Positions 23,800 to 31,460 of a DNA stretch of 35,290 nt are shown piece after piece. The stretch's first letter is position 1; each line of letters begins with the position of its first letter. The translations under genes were made by a program, and so were the position numbers. This stretch comes from Faecimorpha stercoravium. Its GTDB lineage: Bacteria; Bacillota; Clostridia; Lachnospirales; Bianqueaceae. The stretch covers positions 1-35,290 of the forward strand of contig DVGT01000023.1 of assembly GCA_018712555.1 (NCBI GenBank), in the 5' to 3' direction. Under the pieces are notes generated by a model that was not told the DNA's origin, did not search any database, and was given only the letters and a program-made list of their open reading frames with translations.

Positions 23800-25649
23800 G
23801 TTGACTGAAACAACTCCTCAAATTCTGCGCCAGTGATCTTCTCTTTTTCCATCAGCAGAGAAGCCCCCTTATGCAGGATATCCATGTTTTCCTCCAAGAT
23901 GCGTTTTGCTACACCGTATGCCTCATCGACCAACTTCTTGACCTCACGATCAATCGTATCGGCAATCTGCTCGCCGTAGTTTCTCGCGTGACCGATTTCT
24001 TTTCCTAAAAACACCTCTTCGTCCTGCTCGCCAAACTGCAGAGGCCCCAGTGTTTCATTCATGCCATACTTTGTGACCATGCCTCGGGCAATCTCACTGA
24101 CTCGCTCGATGTCATTGGACGCCCCCGTCGTCACATCCTGGAAAATGATCTCCTCGGCTACACGTCCGCCCAGAAGCCCCGCCATCTCCGCTTTCATCTC
24201 TGAACGACTCCAGTACATGCTGTCATCCTGCGGCAGAGACATGGTATAACCACCGGCCATTCCCGTCGGAATAATCGAAATCGCATGCACAGGATCTAAT
24301 TCCGGCAGCAGATGATGCAAAATCGCATGTCCTACCTCGTGATAAGCCGTGATCTTCTTCTCCTTCTCCGAAATACGGCGGCTCTTCTTCTCGGCGCCCA
24401 CACCGACTCGAACAAGAGAAGCCTGCACATCCGCCATGGAAATATAAGCTTTTTTACTCCTGGCCGCCATGATCGCAGCTTCATTCAGCAGATTCTCCAA
24501 ATCTGCCGGCGTGAAGCCTGCCGTAATTCGTGCAATCGAATCCAGATCCACATCGTCGCCCATCGGCTTTCCTTTGGCGTAAAGATTTAGCACTTCTCTA
24601 CGTCCCTGGATATCCGGACGATTCACCACAATCTGCCGGTCAAATCGTCCCGGACGCAGAAGCGCCGGATCCAGAATGTCAACCCGGTTTGTAGCCGCCA
24701 TCACGATGACACCCTGATTGACGGTAAAGCCATCCATCTCGACTAACAGCTGATTCAGCGTCTGCTCTCGTTCATCATGACCGCCACCTAGGCCTGCTCC
24801 TCTGCGACGTCCCACCGCATCAATCTCGTCAATAAAGACGATACAGGGCGCATGACGTTTCGCCTGATCGAACAGATCCCGCACACGGGAAGCGCCGACA
24901 CCGACGAACATCTCCACGAAGTCAGATCCTGAAATGCTGAAAAATGGTACGCCCGCCTCACCAGCCACGGCCTTGGCCAGGAACGTTTTTCCGGTTCCCG
25001 GAGGGCCTACCAGAATCACTCCCTTGGGAATTCTGGCTCCCAATGCCGAAAAACGCGCCGGATTCTTCAGAAAATCCACAATCTCCTGCATCTCTTCCTT
25101 CTCTTCGTAAGATCCGGCTACGTGCTGGAATGTCACCGGATTGTTGGCCTTTGTGATCATTCTCGCCTGGCTGCGGCCAAAATTCATCATTTTTCCGCCG
25201 CCGCCACCGCCGCCCTGCGCACGGCTATTGACAATGACCAACACGATGATTCCCACCAATAGAACCATCAAATACGGAAGCATCCGCACTAAAATACTGT
25301 CTTCTTGTAACGGCTGACTATAAACAGGGATGCTCTCATAAGAGCTGCTGAGCATGTCGCGGAATGTCTCCACATTAGACACAAAGAAGTACCGGACAAT
25401 CTGTCCACCATTCGTTCCTTCTAAGTAAAATACCGCTCGGCCGGATTCTCCGTTGCCAACGCGTATCGGCTCGATCTCAATCCTCCCAATCGATCCCGCC
25501 TCTAAAAGGGATTTTGCCTCCTGATCGCTCAGCCATACCTCCTGCTGCCCGACCTGATTCCAAACCATCATCAGGATCAGCAGGAGAATCAGGATAGTAA
25601 CAAAATATAACCCGACGCCCTTCATTCCATTTCTTCTGGGTTCCTGCAA
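23796..25649 (-). CDS. ftsH: ATP-dependent zinc metalloprotease FtsH
   Basis: FtsH is the membrane-bound AAA+ protease that degrades misassembled membrane proteins and regulators. The 617-residue product has two membrane helices (about 10-30 and 120-140) flanking the extracytoplasmic domain, then a Gly-rich linker. The AAA module follows: Walker A GPPGTGKT, Walker B IVFIDEIDAVG and SRH ATNRVDILDPALLRPGRFDRQ. The M41 protease has zinc motif HEVGH and a downstream metal-binding Asp in DIERVSEIARGM. The frame opens with TTG at 25649, which has a strong GAGGAGG site 7 bases away, whereas the nearby ATG (25625) has none. The start lies within the 3-prime end of tilS. Confidence 0.97.
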   Translation of the reverse strand: MQEPRRNGMKGVGLYFVTILILLLILMMVWNQVGQQEVWLSDQEAKSLLEAGSIGRIEIEPIRVGNGESGRAVFYLEGTNGGQIVRYFFVSNVETFRDMLSSSYESIPVYSQPLQEDSILVRMLPYLMVLLVGIIVLVIVNSRAQGGGGGGGKMMNFGRSQARMITKANNPVTFQHVAGSYEEKEEMQEIVDFLKNPARFSALGARIPKGVILVGPPGTGKTFLAKAVAGEAGVPFFSISGSDFVEMFVGVGASRVRDLFDQAKRHAPCIVFIDEIDAVGRRRGAGLGGGHDEREQTLNQLLVEMDGFTVNQGVIVMAATNRVDILDPALLRPGRFDRQIVVNRPDIQGRREVLNLYAKGKPMGDDVDLDSIARITAGFTPADLENLLNEAAIMAARSKKAYISMADVQASLVRVGVGAEKKSRRISEKEKKITAYHEVGHAILHHLLPELDPVHAISIIPTGMAGGYTMSLPQDDSMYWSRSEMKAEMAGLLGGRVAEEIIFQDVTTGASNDIERVSEIARGMVTKYGMNETLGPLQFGEQDEEVFLGKEIGHARNYGEQIADTIDREVKKLVDEAYGVAKRILEENMDILHKGASLLMEKEKITGAEFEELFQST

Positions 25650-27016
25650 TTGTTCTCCTCCTCTTCTTTAGGATCATATTCTATGCACACGACCCGTTTC
25701 ACATGTTCGGTAAGCCTCGCTGCTTCGCTAAGGCGATGGCCCACGATCCATAAAACATGGGAACCGGATGCCACCAGCGCCACCTGGTCCCGTGTTTCTC
25801 TAGGAATCTTAGCATTCACCATGTACTTTTTCAGGCTTTGATGTCCACCGCGAACCCCCAGATAATCGCCTGAATTCCGCGTGCGTACAACAAGCTGTTC
25901 TGTGATTGTATCACAATTCAGCCATTTTGTATATGGTAAATCTGGGATTTGCTGAAAATTTTGAAAAGGATTCCTTATCTCCCTCACCCGAAACCGTCCC
26001 CAGGGCGTCTCCTTCCATTGGCCATCCAGCGGCAGCTCGCTGCAGTATGCCTCCGAGGTATTCTGCGGCTTTTTCAACAAAAGCTTGTCGTACTGCCGGT
26101 AGAATGTCCGTCCTCCTGGCAGTACGCTCTCCCCGCCTCCCGTCCCCCGGCATAAGTCTTTGAGCATCTGAATGTGAACCCTTCCCACATTATGAATCCC
26201 ACCTTTCTGCTGTAAAAAACGCCGCAGCAGTCTCCCTTGCAAGGCGTCTGGCTGTTCCAGCACAATAGGAACAGCCAGCCCCTCTCCATCATACGCTTTT
26301 CTGAATAGGGTATCCACAACGTTTTCCATATACGCCTCATCTTGTCGCGCCTGTTCCGCCAACTCGCATAAGTTCCTCTGGATGGCCGGATTCTTTTCTT
26401 CCAGAAGAGGAAGCAACCGATGCCGTATCCAGTTGCGTGTATATCTAATGTCGTTATTAGAAACATCCTGCAGATACGGCAAATTCTTTTGTTTCATATA
26501 GTCTGTAATCTCTTCTGGAGTAATCCTCAATAAGGGCCTGAGGATCTTCTCTCTCTGTTCCAGCATGCCACTCAGCCCACGCAGTCCACTTCCCCGAAGA
26601 AGTCTCAGTAAAACCGTCTCTGCTTGGTCCTGGGCATGATGTGCCATCAGAATCCACGCGTCCCACTTTGCACTCTCTTCCAATAAAGCCTGATATCGCA
26701 GGTTGCGTGCCGCCTCTTCTATAGACTCTTTTGTTCTTTCGACTCTTTCCTGTACATCCACCTTTCTTACAGAAAAGAGGACGTCCCAGTCCTCGCAGCT
26801 TTTTGCCAGCCAAACCGCTTCCTCATCCGCCTCTTCCCGCAAACCATGGTGTACATACGTCGCACGCAGCTGGTATCTCATCTGCGGCCTTAATTCCATT
26901 AAGATATGAAGCAAACACATAGAGTCTCGCCCTCCTGAGAGCGCAACCAAAAGACAGTCTTTTTCACCGATCTCATGTTTTTCTAAAAACATTCTGACCT
27001 CCTGCGTGATCTCCAT
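25622..27016 (-). CDS. tilS: tRNA(Ile)-lysidine synthetase
   Basis: TilS attaches lysine to the wobble cytidine of tRNA-Ile2 so that it reads AUA, an essential modification. The 464-residue product has the PP-loop ATPase motif LVALSGGRDSMCLLH (about 25-39), then YVHHGLREEADEEA, MAHHAQDQAETVLLRLLRG, and DVSNNDIRYTRNWIRH. The C-terminal region contains the TilS substrate-binding part with LGVRGGHQSLKKYM and the late ALVASGSHVLWIVGHR. A longer frame is open, but ATG 27016 directly follows the AGAGGAGGAAC site. Its end overlaps ftsH by 28 bases. The tilS-ftsH order is as in Bacillus but without hpt between them. Confidence 0.96.
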   Translation of the reverse strand: MEITQEVRMFLEKHEIGEKDCLLVALSGGRDSMCLLHILMELRPQMRYQLRATYVHHGLREEADEEAVWLAKSCEDWDVLFSVRKVDVQERVERTKESIEEAARNLRYQALLEESAKWDAWILMAHHAQDQAETVLLRLLRGSGLRGLSGMLEQREKILRPLLRITPEEITDYMKQKNLPYLQDVSNNDIRYTRNWIRHRLLPLLEEKNPAIQRNLCELAEQARQDEAYMENVVDTLFRKAYDGEGLAVPIVLEQPDALQGRLLRRFLQQKGGIHNVGRVHIQMLKDLCRGTGGGESVLPGGRTFYRQYDKLLLKKPQNTSEAYCSELPLDGQWKETPWGRFRVREIRNPFQNFQQIPDLPYTKWLNCDTITEQLVVRTRNSGDYLGVRGGHQSLKKYMVNAKIPRETRDQVALVASGSHVLWIVGHRLSEAARLTEHVKRVVCIEYDPKEEEENNCRNPEEME

Positions 27017-27053
27017 GCATGTTCCTCCTCTCCTCATAGACGACATGGCGCCT

Positions 27054-27216
27054 CGTGGTTCTATCGCCTTCCTATATTGAGAACTGCCAAGCCACGCCTA
27101 TTGTACCATGATTCTCAATCCCTTTCGGAGATGGGCGTCCTTGGGCGACCATCTCAAGGCGTGGTTCTATCGCCTTCCTATATTGAAAACTGCCAAGCCA
27201 CGCCTATTGTACCATG
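27054..27216 (-). repeat. Duplicated 57-bp promoter-bearing segment upstream of tilS
   Basis: Copies at 27054-27110 and 27160-27216 differ at one base (TATTGAGAAC against TATTGAAAAC) and start 106 bases apart. Both begin next to GTGG and end with CCACGCC, which can pair, and both carry TGGTACAAT on the minus strand, an extended -10 box. Between them 27128-27155 forms a strong hairpin (GAGATGG / CCATCTC with a further CGTCC/GGGCG pairing). The duplication may give tilS two start regions. Confidence 0.7.
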
Positions 27217-27235
27217 CCCCCCATGAAAAAGCAAG
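27206..27235 (-). promoter_or_regulatory. Candidate sigma-A promoter of tilS
   Basis: The minus strand reads TTGCTT (complement of 27230-27235), an 18-base spacer, and TACAAT (complement of 27206-27211) preceded by TG-n. The start point would be about 180 bases upstream of the tilS ATG. The second copy of the segment (TACAAT at 27100-27105) lacks a good -35 box. Confidence 0.55.
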
Positions 27236-27245
27236 CAACGAGAAA

Positions 27246-27265
27246 GGGCTGTTCTTTCACAGCCC
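27246..27265 (-). terminator. Weak terminator-like hairpin downstream of spoIIE
   Basis: GGGCTG at 27246-27251 pairs with CAGCCC at 27260-27265. On the minus strand TTTCTCGTTGCTTGCTTTTT follows. It could end the spoIIE transcript after the 75-bp repeats. The stem is short. Confidence 0.45.
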
Positions 27266-27285
27266 CAATCCAGATTCCAGGATTT

Positions 27286-27549
27286 TGATGATACCATGCG
27301 TCGCGTAGTATCATCACTTCAGGATGTTTCGCCGGCGCTGAGGCCCGAAACCAAGGTTTTTGATGATACCATGCGTCGCGTAGTATCATCACTTCAGGAC
27401 GCTTTGCCGGCGCTGAGGCCCGAAACCAAGGTTTTTGATGATACCATGTGTCGCGTAGTATCATCACTTCAGGATGTTTCGCCGGCGCTGAGACCTGAAA
27501 CCAAGGTTCTTGATGATACCATGCGTCGCGTAGTATCATCACTTCAGGC
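27286..27549. repeat. 75-bp tandem repeat, 3.5 units, each with a hairpin
   Basis: The unit begins at 27286, 27361, 27436 and 27511, a period of exactly 75. Each begins with a 31-base palindrome-like hairpin, TGATGATAC and GTATCATCA around a 13-base centre that itself pairs partly. A spacer with GCCGGCGCTGAG follows. Units differ by only a few bases. In one minus-strand frame each unit encodes a 25-residue repeat including PEVMILRDAWYHQKPWF, but there is no start signal or known protein. It is probably a noncoding structured repeat, lying between spoIIE and tilS. Confidence 0.85.
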
Positions 27550-27579
27550 ACTTTTGAAGCCGCCACCGCGCATCACCCC

Positions 27580-29916
27580 TTATATCCCTTCGTTTCCTTG
27601 TACCTTGAGAACAATAATTGTCATATCATCTTCCTGCTGCCATCCCGTACATACAGAATCATAGATGCTTTGCGCCATCTTGGCACTGGTAGCTTCCGTT
27701 TGCCGCAGCATAATCCCTCGAATCTTGCGTTCCACGCTTTCCCCATCGCGTTGCTGGTCAAAGACGCCATCAGATGCTAAGACAATCCAGTCTCCCTCTG
27801 TCACATGATCCTGGAATGCCTCCCATTCCGCCTTTTCCATGATTCCCACAGGCACATTATCTGAGCGGTACACTTGAATCCGACTTTGTTTTTTCAAAAT
27901 GGTAGCCGCACTGCCGGCCTTGGCTATGTGTACGCTGCCCGTATACAGATTCATCACAACCAAATCAACAGTAGAAAAATGTTCTCCGTCCCCACAAAGC
28001 AGCAGCATAGAGTTTAACAAGCGAATCGCTTCTTCCTCCTCTGCTCCCGCTTCCAATAATAAACGCAGAATCCGCAGGGCCCGTTCGCTCTCTCCTCCCG
28101 CCTGGCTGCCAATCCCCATGCCATCGCTGATGGCGGCCACATAGCGCCCCCCAGGAAGTCGTCCCATCCAGGTACTATCTCCGTTGACACGTTCTTTCCC
28201 CTTGGATAAGACACTGCTCTCCACCCGCAGGCGACAGCTCTCTTCCATCTGCCAGTCCCAGAGCCCCTGCTTAATCATCCGAGAGTTTACCACCTGCATG
28301 GGACGGCCCAGCATAGATCCCATGCGTGCCTCCAACTGATGCTTTAATTTCTGGCTGTGCCCTATCCGTACTTGCAAGTTCAAAGTATATCGATCCGTCT
28401 TTAAATCTTTCAAAACCTGCGTACGCAAAACCGGAAGGTTTCCGCGCATAAGTTCTTCCTGTATCTTATGGCCTAAACTCTGATCCATCTCCAGCTGCGC
28501 ACAAAGATAATTTCTCATATTCTGCAGCATTTCTGCCATATTATGAAGCTGATCCGCCGTAATCGCGGCACTGCGCCGCATTCTGTTCTCCCAACTGAGA
28601 TTCAGTCGATAGAGCTCATAGTGGCGATTGGTTCTGCGAATAAACTCTTCGCTGTTACGGCAACGATTCAAAAAATATAATGGAATATCCCTCTTTTCTA
28701 TAATCCCCTTACTCCTCGCCGCATCCATAATCGCTTCAATCGTTTCATAGGTTTCACTGAAATAGCCTCCCCAGCATTGATTTCGATCAGGACAGTTTCC
28801 GCATACTCTTTCTGCTAAATCTTCAAAAATACGACTTGTATCCATGTTTTCCAGTGTTTCTTCTTTTGCCGTCTCCCGCAGCACCTCCCCCATTTCTTCC
28901 ATGGACGCAGCGCTTCGAGCTAACATCTGGTTCACATGTTGCTGCATGGTTCGTACTTGGGCAGTCCCAGATGTTTCCTGCCACATCGGTCCCCAAAGTT
29001 TTTTCTCATACCAGGCTGTCGGTACCCATAAGAATGCAAGGCCAGCTGCCAAAAGCGCTATGATCTCCCATAGCACAACCTGTCCCTGATATAAGAGCAG
29101 CAACATGACCCCTCCTACCAGATTCCCCAGCACCACCGTGGCTCTTCCCAGTTCTCGAAAAAAACTGCACAGAATTGTACACAGAATGCAAAGGACAAAT
29201 AGGCTTTCCCCCGATATTCCCAGAATCCGCAAAACAGCCGTTGCCGGCAGACTCACCAGTAGACCAAAGCCAATGCCACGACCGTAGGACGCCACCATGG
29301 TCAAAAAAAGAAGCGGCGCCATCCAAGCTACATCCCAGGGAAAAAATGCCAGAAAGGTCCCTAAGCACGCGGATAAAGCCATTGTCTGCTCCTCTTCCGA
29401 AAGCATCAAACCACCCGTTTTTCCCCTTTGTATGACATCCGCCCCCATCTGATATAAAAATATCCAGATCCAAAACATACCTGTCTCTACTATAACCAAC
29501 AAGAATGAGTAGTTACTGTGGAAAATCCAGGAAGATAGGAGTGTCGCCATCGGCAGCATTAACGCATTCATGAGACTGCATCCCATATCAGAAACTCTGT
29601 TTCCCTTGCGATGAACCCATTCCTCCGCAATCCAAAGCAAGAAAATCAAAATCCCATATTTCCCCGCATCCGGTTCCTGATACATACTGAGAACGCCGGT
29701 TAAACACCATACCGCCCCCATACGCCCTCTGACCGGTCTGCGCATCAGCAAGCATAGGTAGGCGGGGCCTAAAATATACAAATTCAGAAAGACCGGGATC
29801 CTCATCAAGAATAACGCCGGTATGCTCCACAAAAGATCCATTGCCCAGGCTGGCATCACCCATGTCCTGCTCTTTTTATTCTTTATCTGGCGCTGCAGCC
29901 CATTGAGTCCTTCCAT
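27580..29916 (-). CDS. spoIIE: Stage II sporulation protein E (PP2C phosphatase)
   Basis: SpoIIE sits at the polar septum and dephosphorylates SpoIIAA to release sigma-F in the forespore. The 778-residue product has about ten N-terminal membrane helices (residues ~25-310), a central oligomerisation region (about 320-560) with a cysteine cluster (CGNCPDRNQC), and a C-terminal PP2C phosphatase. The phosphatase shows VAAISDGMGIGSQAGGES, VDLVVMNLYTGSVHIAKAG and WIVLASDGVFDQ, with the metal-binding aspartates. Length is close to the Bacillus protein. The ATG has a GGGGGGAGG site. The promoter upstream has the unusual 21-base spacing. The gene ends just before the 75-bp repeats. Confidence 0.96.
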   Translation of the reverse strand: MEGLNGLQRQIKNKKSRTWVMPAWAMDLLWSIPALFLMRIPVFLNLYILGPAYLCLLMRRPVRGRMGAVWCLTGVLSMYQEPDAGKYGILIFLLWIAEEWVHRKGNRVSDMGCSLMNALMLPMATLLSSWIFHSNYSFLLVIVETGMFWIWIFLYQMGADVIQRGKTGGLMLSEEEQTMALSACLGTFLAFFPWDVAWMAPLLFLTMVASYGRGIGFGLLVSLPATAVLRILGISGESLFVLCILCTILCSFFRELGRATVVLGNLVGGVMLLLLYQGQVVLWEIIALLAAGLAFLWVPTAWYEKKLWGPMWQETSGTAQVRTMQQHVNQMLARSAASMEEMGEVLRETAKEETLENMDTSRIFEDLAERVCGNCPDRNQCWGGYFSETYETIEAIMDAARSKGIIEKRDIPLYFLNRCRNSEEFIRRTNRHYELYRLNLSWENRMRRSAAITADQLHNMAEMLQNMRNYLCAQLEMDQSLGHKIQEELMRGNLPVLRTQVLKDLKTDRYTLNLQVRIGHSQKLKHQLEARMGSMLGRPMQVVNSRMIKQGLWDWQMEESCRLRVESSVLSKGKERVNGDSTWMGRLPGGRYVAAISDGMGIGSQAGGESERALRILRLLLEAGAEEEEAIRLLNSMLLLCGDGEHFSTVDLVVMNLYTGSVHIAKAGSAATILKKQSRIQVYRSDNVPVGIMEKAEWEAFQDHVTEGDWIVLASDGVFDQQRDGESVERKIRGIMLRQTEATSAKMAQSIYDSVCTGWQQEDDMTIIVLKVQGNEGI

Positions 29917-29950
29917 AAGACACCTCCCCCCAAGAAGCTCGTTTCGTCCT

Positions 29951-29983
29951 ATTATAGAGGGTCTGTCCTACAAAGGATGTCAA
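29951..29983 (-). promoter_or_regulatory. spoIIE promoter with 21-base spacer
   Basis: Minus-strand TTGACA (complement of 29978-29983) and TATAAT (complement of 29951-29956) are perfect hexamers but 21 bases apart rather than 17. The B. subtilis spoIIE and spoIIG promoters, activated by phosphorylated Spo0A, show the same long spacing. The -35 region overlaps TGTCAAA on the plus strand, one base from the 0A box TGTCGAA. Confidence 0.8.
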
Positions 29984-30034
29984 AATCGGGAAGATCTCTC
30001 AAAAAATTTTCAGACATTTTTCGCCGCGAAGATA

Positions 30035-30078
30035 CAAAAAAGGCACATCGCCTTCCCCATCGGACAAACGATGTACCT
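30035..30078 (-). terminator. Intrinsic terminator of divIC
   Basis: Arms 30041-30050 (AGGCACATCG) and 30069-30078 (CGATGTACCT) pair with one mismatch. The minus strand then continues with six T residues. It overlaps the divIC stop codon and insulates spoIIE from the upstream unit. Confidence 0.8.
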
Positions 30079-30412
30079 ATTCAAAAACGTACATGTGCTC
30101 TCCTTCTTTCAGAAGATGGAAACGCTCACGTGCCAGCCGCGCATAATAATCGTCGGTTTGCAGATAACTCTGCTTCGCCTTCAGATCAATCTGTTTCTCT
30201 AACTCCTCGTCCACCTGGGATTCTACGGCCTGTGTCTCCAGATGAACGGCTGCAATCTGATCCTGCAGCTGCTGATGATGCAAAAAACACCCGAACACGA
30301 AAGCAAGAAAGAAACCGGCGATACAAAAGTTTCTGAGTGAATGTCCCAGCTTTTTGCCTGCTGCTTGCTCCCTCGCTGCCATGCCGCGCTTCTTTTTCTT
30401 CTGATACGACAT
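30077..30412 (-). CDS. divIC: Septum formation initiator DivIC/FtsB family
   Basis: DivIC is a bitopic division protein that works with FtsL and DivIB at the septum. The 111-residue product has a basic cytoplasmic N-terminus (KKKKRG...), one membrane helix (about residues 29-46, FCIAGFFLAFVFGCFL), an extracytoplasmic coiled coil (QLQDQIAAVHLETQAVESQ), and the family's C-terminal motif YYARLARERFHLLKEGE. Position between yabQ and spoIIE matches Bacillus. It has its own sigma-A promoter at the yabQ stop and an AAGGCGGG site before the ATG. Confidence 0.9.
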   Translation of the reverse strand: MSYQKKKKRGMAAREQAAGKKLGHSLRNFCIAGFFLAFVFGCFLHHQQLQDQIAAVHLETQAVESQVDEELEKQIDLKAKQSYLQTDDYYARLARERFHLLKEGEHMYVFE

Positions 30413-30442
30413 GATATCCCGCCTTTTGCTTTCATGCTTACC

Positions 30443-30471
30443 ATGATATAATATTTTTCGTCATCCGTCAA
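30443..30471 (-). promoter_or_regulatory. Sigma-A promoter of divIC
   Basis: Minus-strand TTGACG (complement of 30466-30471) and TATCAT (complement of 30443-30448) are 17 bases apart. The -35 box overlaps the yabQ stop, giving the division gene a vegetative promoter independent of the sporulation genes upstream. Confidence 0.75.
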
Positions 30472-30833
30472 TGCTTTTTTTTGCATTTTCCGAAACTTTT
30501 CCCGTAACTTTTACAGTCTTTTCGTATTTTGAACGGAACTCTCCTAAAAAAACGTATCGATTTCTGCAGGAGAGGGTGTATTCCCCATATATATACGAGG
30601 CCAGCCAAAGCCATTCCCAAAAAATAATATCCCCGCAGCTGCCCCTGTGCCTGGCTCCATACGCCATACAAAAAAATAGCGGTACAACCTCCGAAAAACA
30701 GCAGGTCTTCCCCATGAATGAAAAGGAGCGAGTGAGGGATTATTCTGCGCCATAACCGCAGTAAATCATAACCCAAACACGCTCCAAATCCGTACAAACA
30801 AGCTAACAGAAAAAAACGGCATGCATCATTCAT
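30468..30833 (-). CDS. yabQ: Spore cortex biosynthesis protein YabQ
   Basis: YabQ is a mother-cell membrane protein needed for cortex formation. The 121-residue product has four hydrophobic segments (FFLLACLYGFGACLGYDLL; LLFFGGCTAIFLYGVW; GYYFLGMALAGLVYIWG; a short last one) and a basic C-terminus (RKDCKSYGKSFGKCKKKH). Length and hydrophobic pattern fit the family. It follows yabP after 4 bases and is probably transcribed with it from the sigma-E-like promoter. It ends at the divIC promoter. Confidence 0.85.
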   Translation of the reverse strand: MNDACRFFLLACLYGFGACLGYDLLRLWRRIIPHSLLFIHGEDLLFFGGCTAIFLYGVWSQAQGQLRGYYFLGMALAGLVYIWGIHPLLQKSIRFFRRVPFKIRKDCKSYGKSFGKCKKKH

Positions 30834-30837
30834 CCTA

Positions 30838-31116
30838 TCAGCCCTTTATCCACTTGCTCATCAACCCTGTTTTTGACTTCTTCATTGTTCCGGGTTCTTC
30901 ATAAAAGATCTCCGCAATATCTCCCGCCAGAACCAGGAGCCCCTTCTCCAGCGTCATCGTATTCATATGCAGCTGATCCCCTCGTATGTTTAATACGCCC
31001 GAAGAGGTTTCCAGCACGATCTCTGTCTCATCAAACATGAGCAAATCCAGTACTCCCGTAATCTCCATATGAGCCCGGTTATCCAGGATCAGCCGATGCG
31101 GCGACATTCCTTCCAC
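30838..31116 (-). CDS. yabP: Sporulation protein YabP
   Basis: YabP is a small sporulation protein required for cortex formation in the mother cell. The 92-residue product has the characteristic beta-rich pattern: HRLILDNRAHMEITGVLDL, FDETEIVLETSSGVLNIRG, and LHMNTMTLEKGLLVLAGDI. The first possible start is GTG 31116 with GGGGGG eight bases away; the ATG three codons later is also possible but has AAGGA touching it. A sigma-E-like promoter lies about 45-75 bases upstream. yabQ follows immediately. Confidence 0.9.
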   Translation of the reverse strand: MEGMSPHRLILDNRAHMEITGVLDLLMFDETEIVLETSSGVLNIRGDQLHMNTMTLEKGLLVLAGDIAEIFYEEPGTMKKSKTGLMSKWIKG

Positions 31117-31160
31117 CCTAACATCCCCCCGTTCTTTTTCGGAATCCGGCTCCTTTGTTC

Positions 31161-31189
31161 AATATATGAGGGGAGGCTTCAGATTATGC
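31161..31189 (-). promoter_or_regulatory. Sigma-E-like promoter of yabP-yabQ
   Basis: Minus-strand GCATAAT (complement of 31183-31189) and CATATATT (complement of 31161-31168) are 14 bases apart. This matches the sigma-E pattern GHATATT-N13-15-CATAYAHT at all but one position. It fits mother-cell expression known for yabP and yabQ in Bacillus. Confidence 0.65.
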
Positions 31190-31194
31190 CACTC

Positions 31195-31437
31195 TTACGG
31201 AAGTCGTCTGTACATTTCTTTCGCATCTTCTTTGCGAGTTGTATCCGTTAACATTAACACCTCTGCCCGCAATGTACTATTTCCGAACTGAATCTCCAGC
31301 ACGTCGCCTTCCTTCACCGCTGTACTGGCCTTGGCGACTTTCCCATTCACCAAGACTCTCCCTGCATCACACGCTTCATTTGCCACAGTACGCCGCTTAA
31401 TCAATCTTGAAACTTTCAAGTATTTGTCCAGCCTCAT
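31195..31437 (-). CDS. rqcP: S4-domain RNA-binding protein RqcP (YabO)
   Basis: This 80-residue protein is an S4 RNA-binding domain almost by itself: MRLDKYLKVSRLIKRRTVANEACDAG, then VNGKVAKASTAVKEGD. In Bacillus the YabO/RqcP protein works with RqcH on stalled 50S subunits to add alanine tails in ribosome quality control. Length and order next to yabP match that gene. The ATG has an AGGGGGG site. Its upstream neighbour is a group II intron whose probable 3-prime end is about 20 bases from this site, so the gene has no visible promoter of its own between intron and start. Confidence 0.9.
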   Translation of the reverse strand: MRLDKYLKVSRLIKRRTVANEACDAGRVLVNGKVAKASTAVKEGDVLEIQFGNSTLRAEVLMLTDTTRKEDAKEMYRRLP

Positions 31438-31460
31438 TATCTTCTTCCCCCCTTTCGGAA

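Larger units (their letters stand above)
27047..27579. other. Noncoding repeat-rich gap between spoIIE and tilS
   Basis: The 530 or so bases here carry no gene I can support. They hold, from the spoIIE side, four hairpins in a 75-bp tandem repeat (27286-27549), a terminator-like hairpin (27246-27265), and two copies of a 57-bp segment (27054-27110 and 27160-27216) flanking another hairpin (27128-27155). Open frames run through the 75-bp repeats on both strands only because 75 is a multiple of three. Confidence 0.7.

Noticed and set aside
27204..27566. A 120-codon minus-strand frame with a 25-residue repeat (PEVMILRDAWYHQ) as a gene
   Set aside because: The frame is open because the 75-bp unit is a multiple of three; the plus strand is open in the same way (27296-27664). 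There is no ribosome binding site or known family, and the DNA palindrome explains the conservation better.
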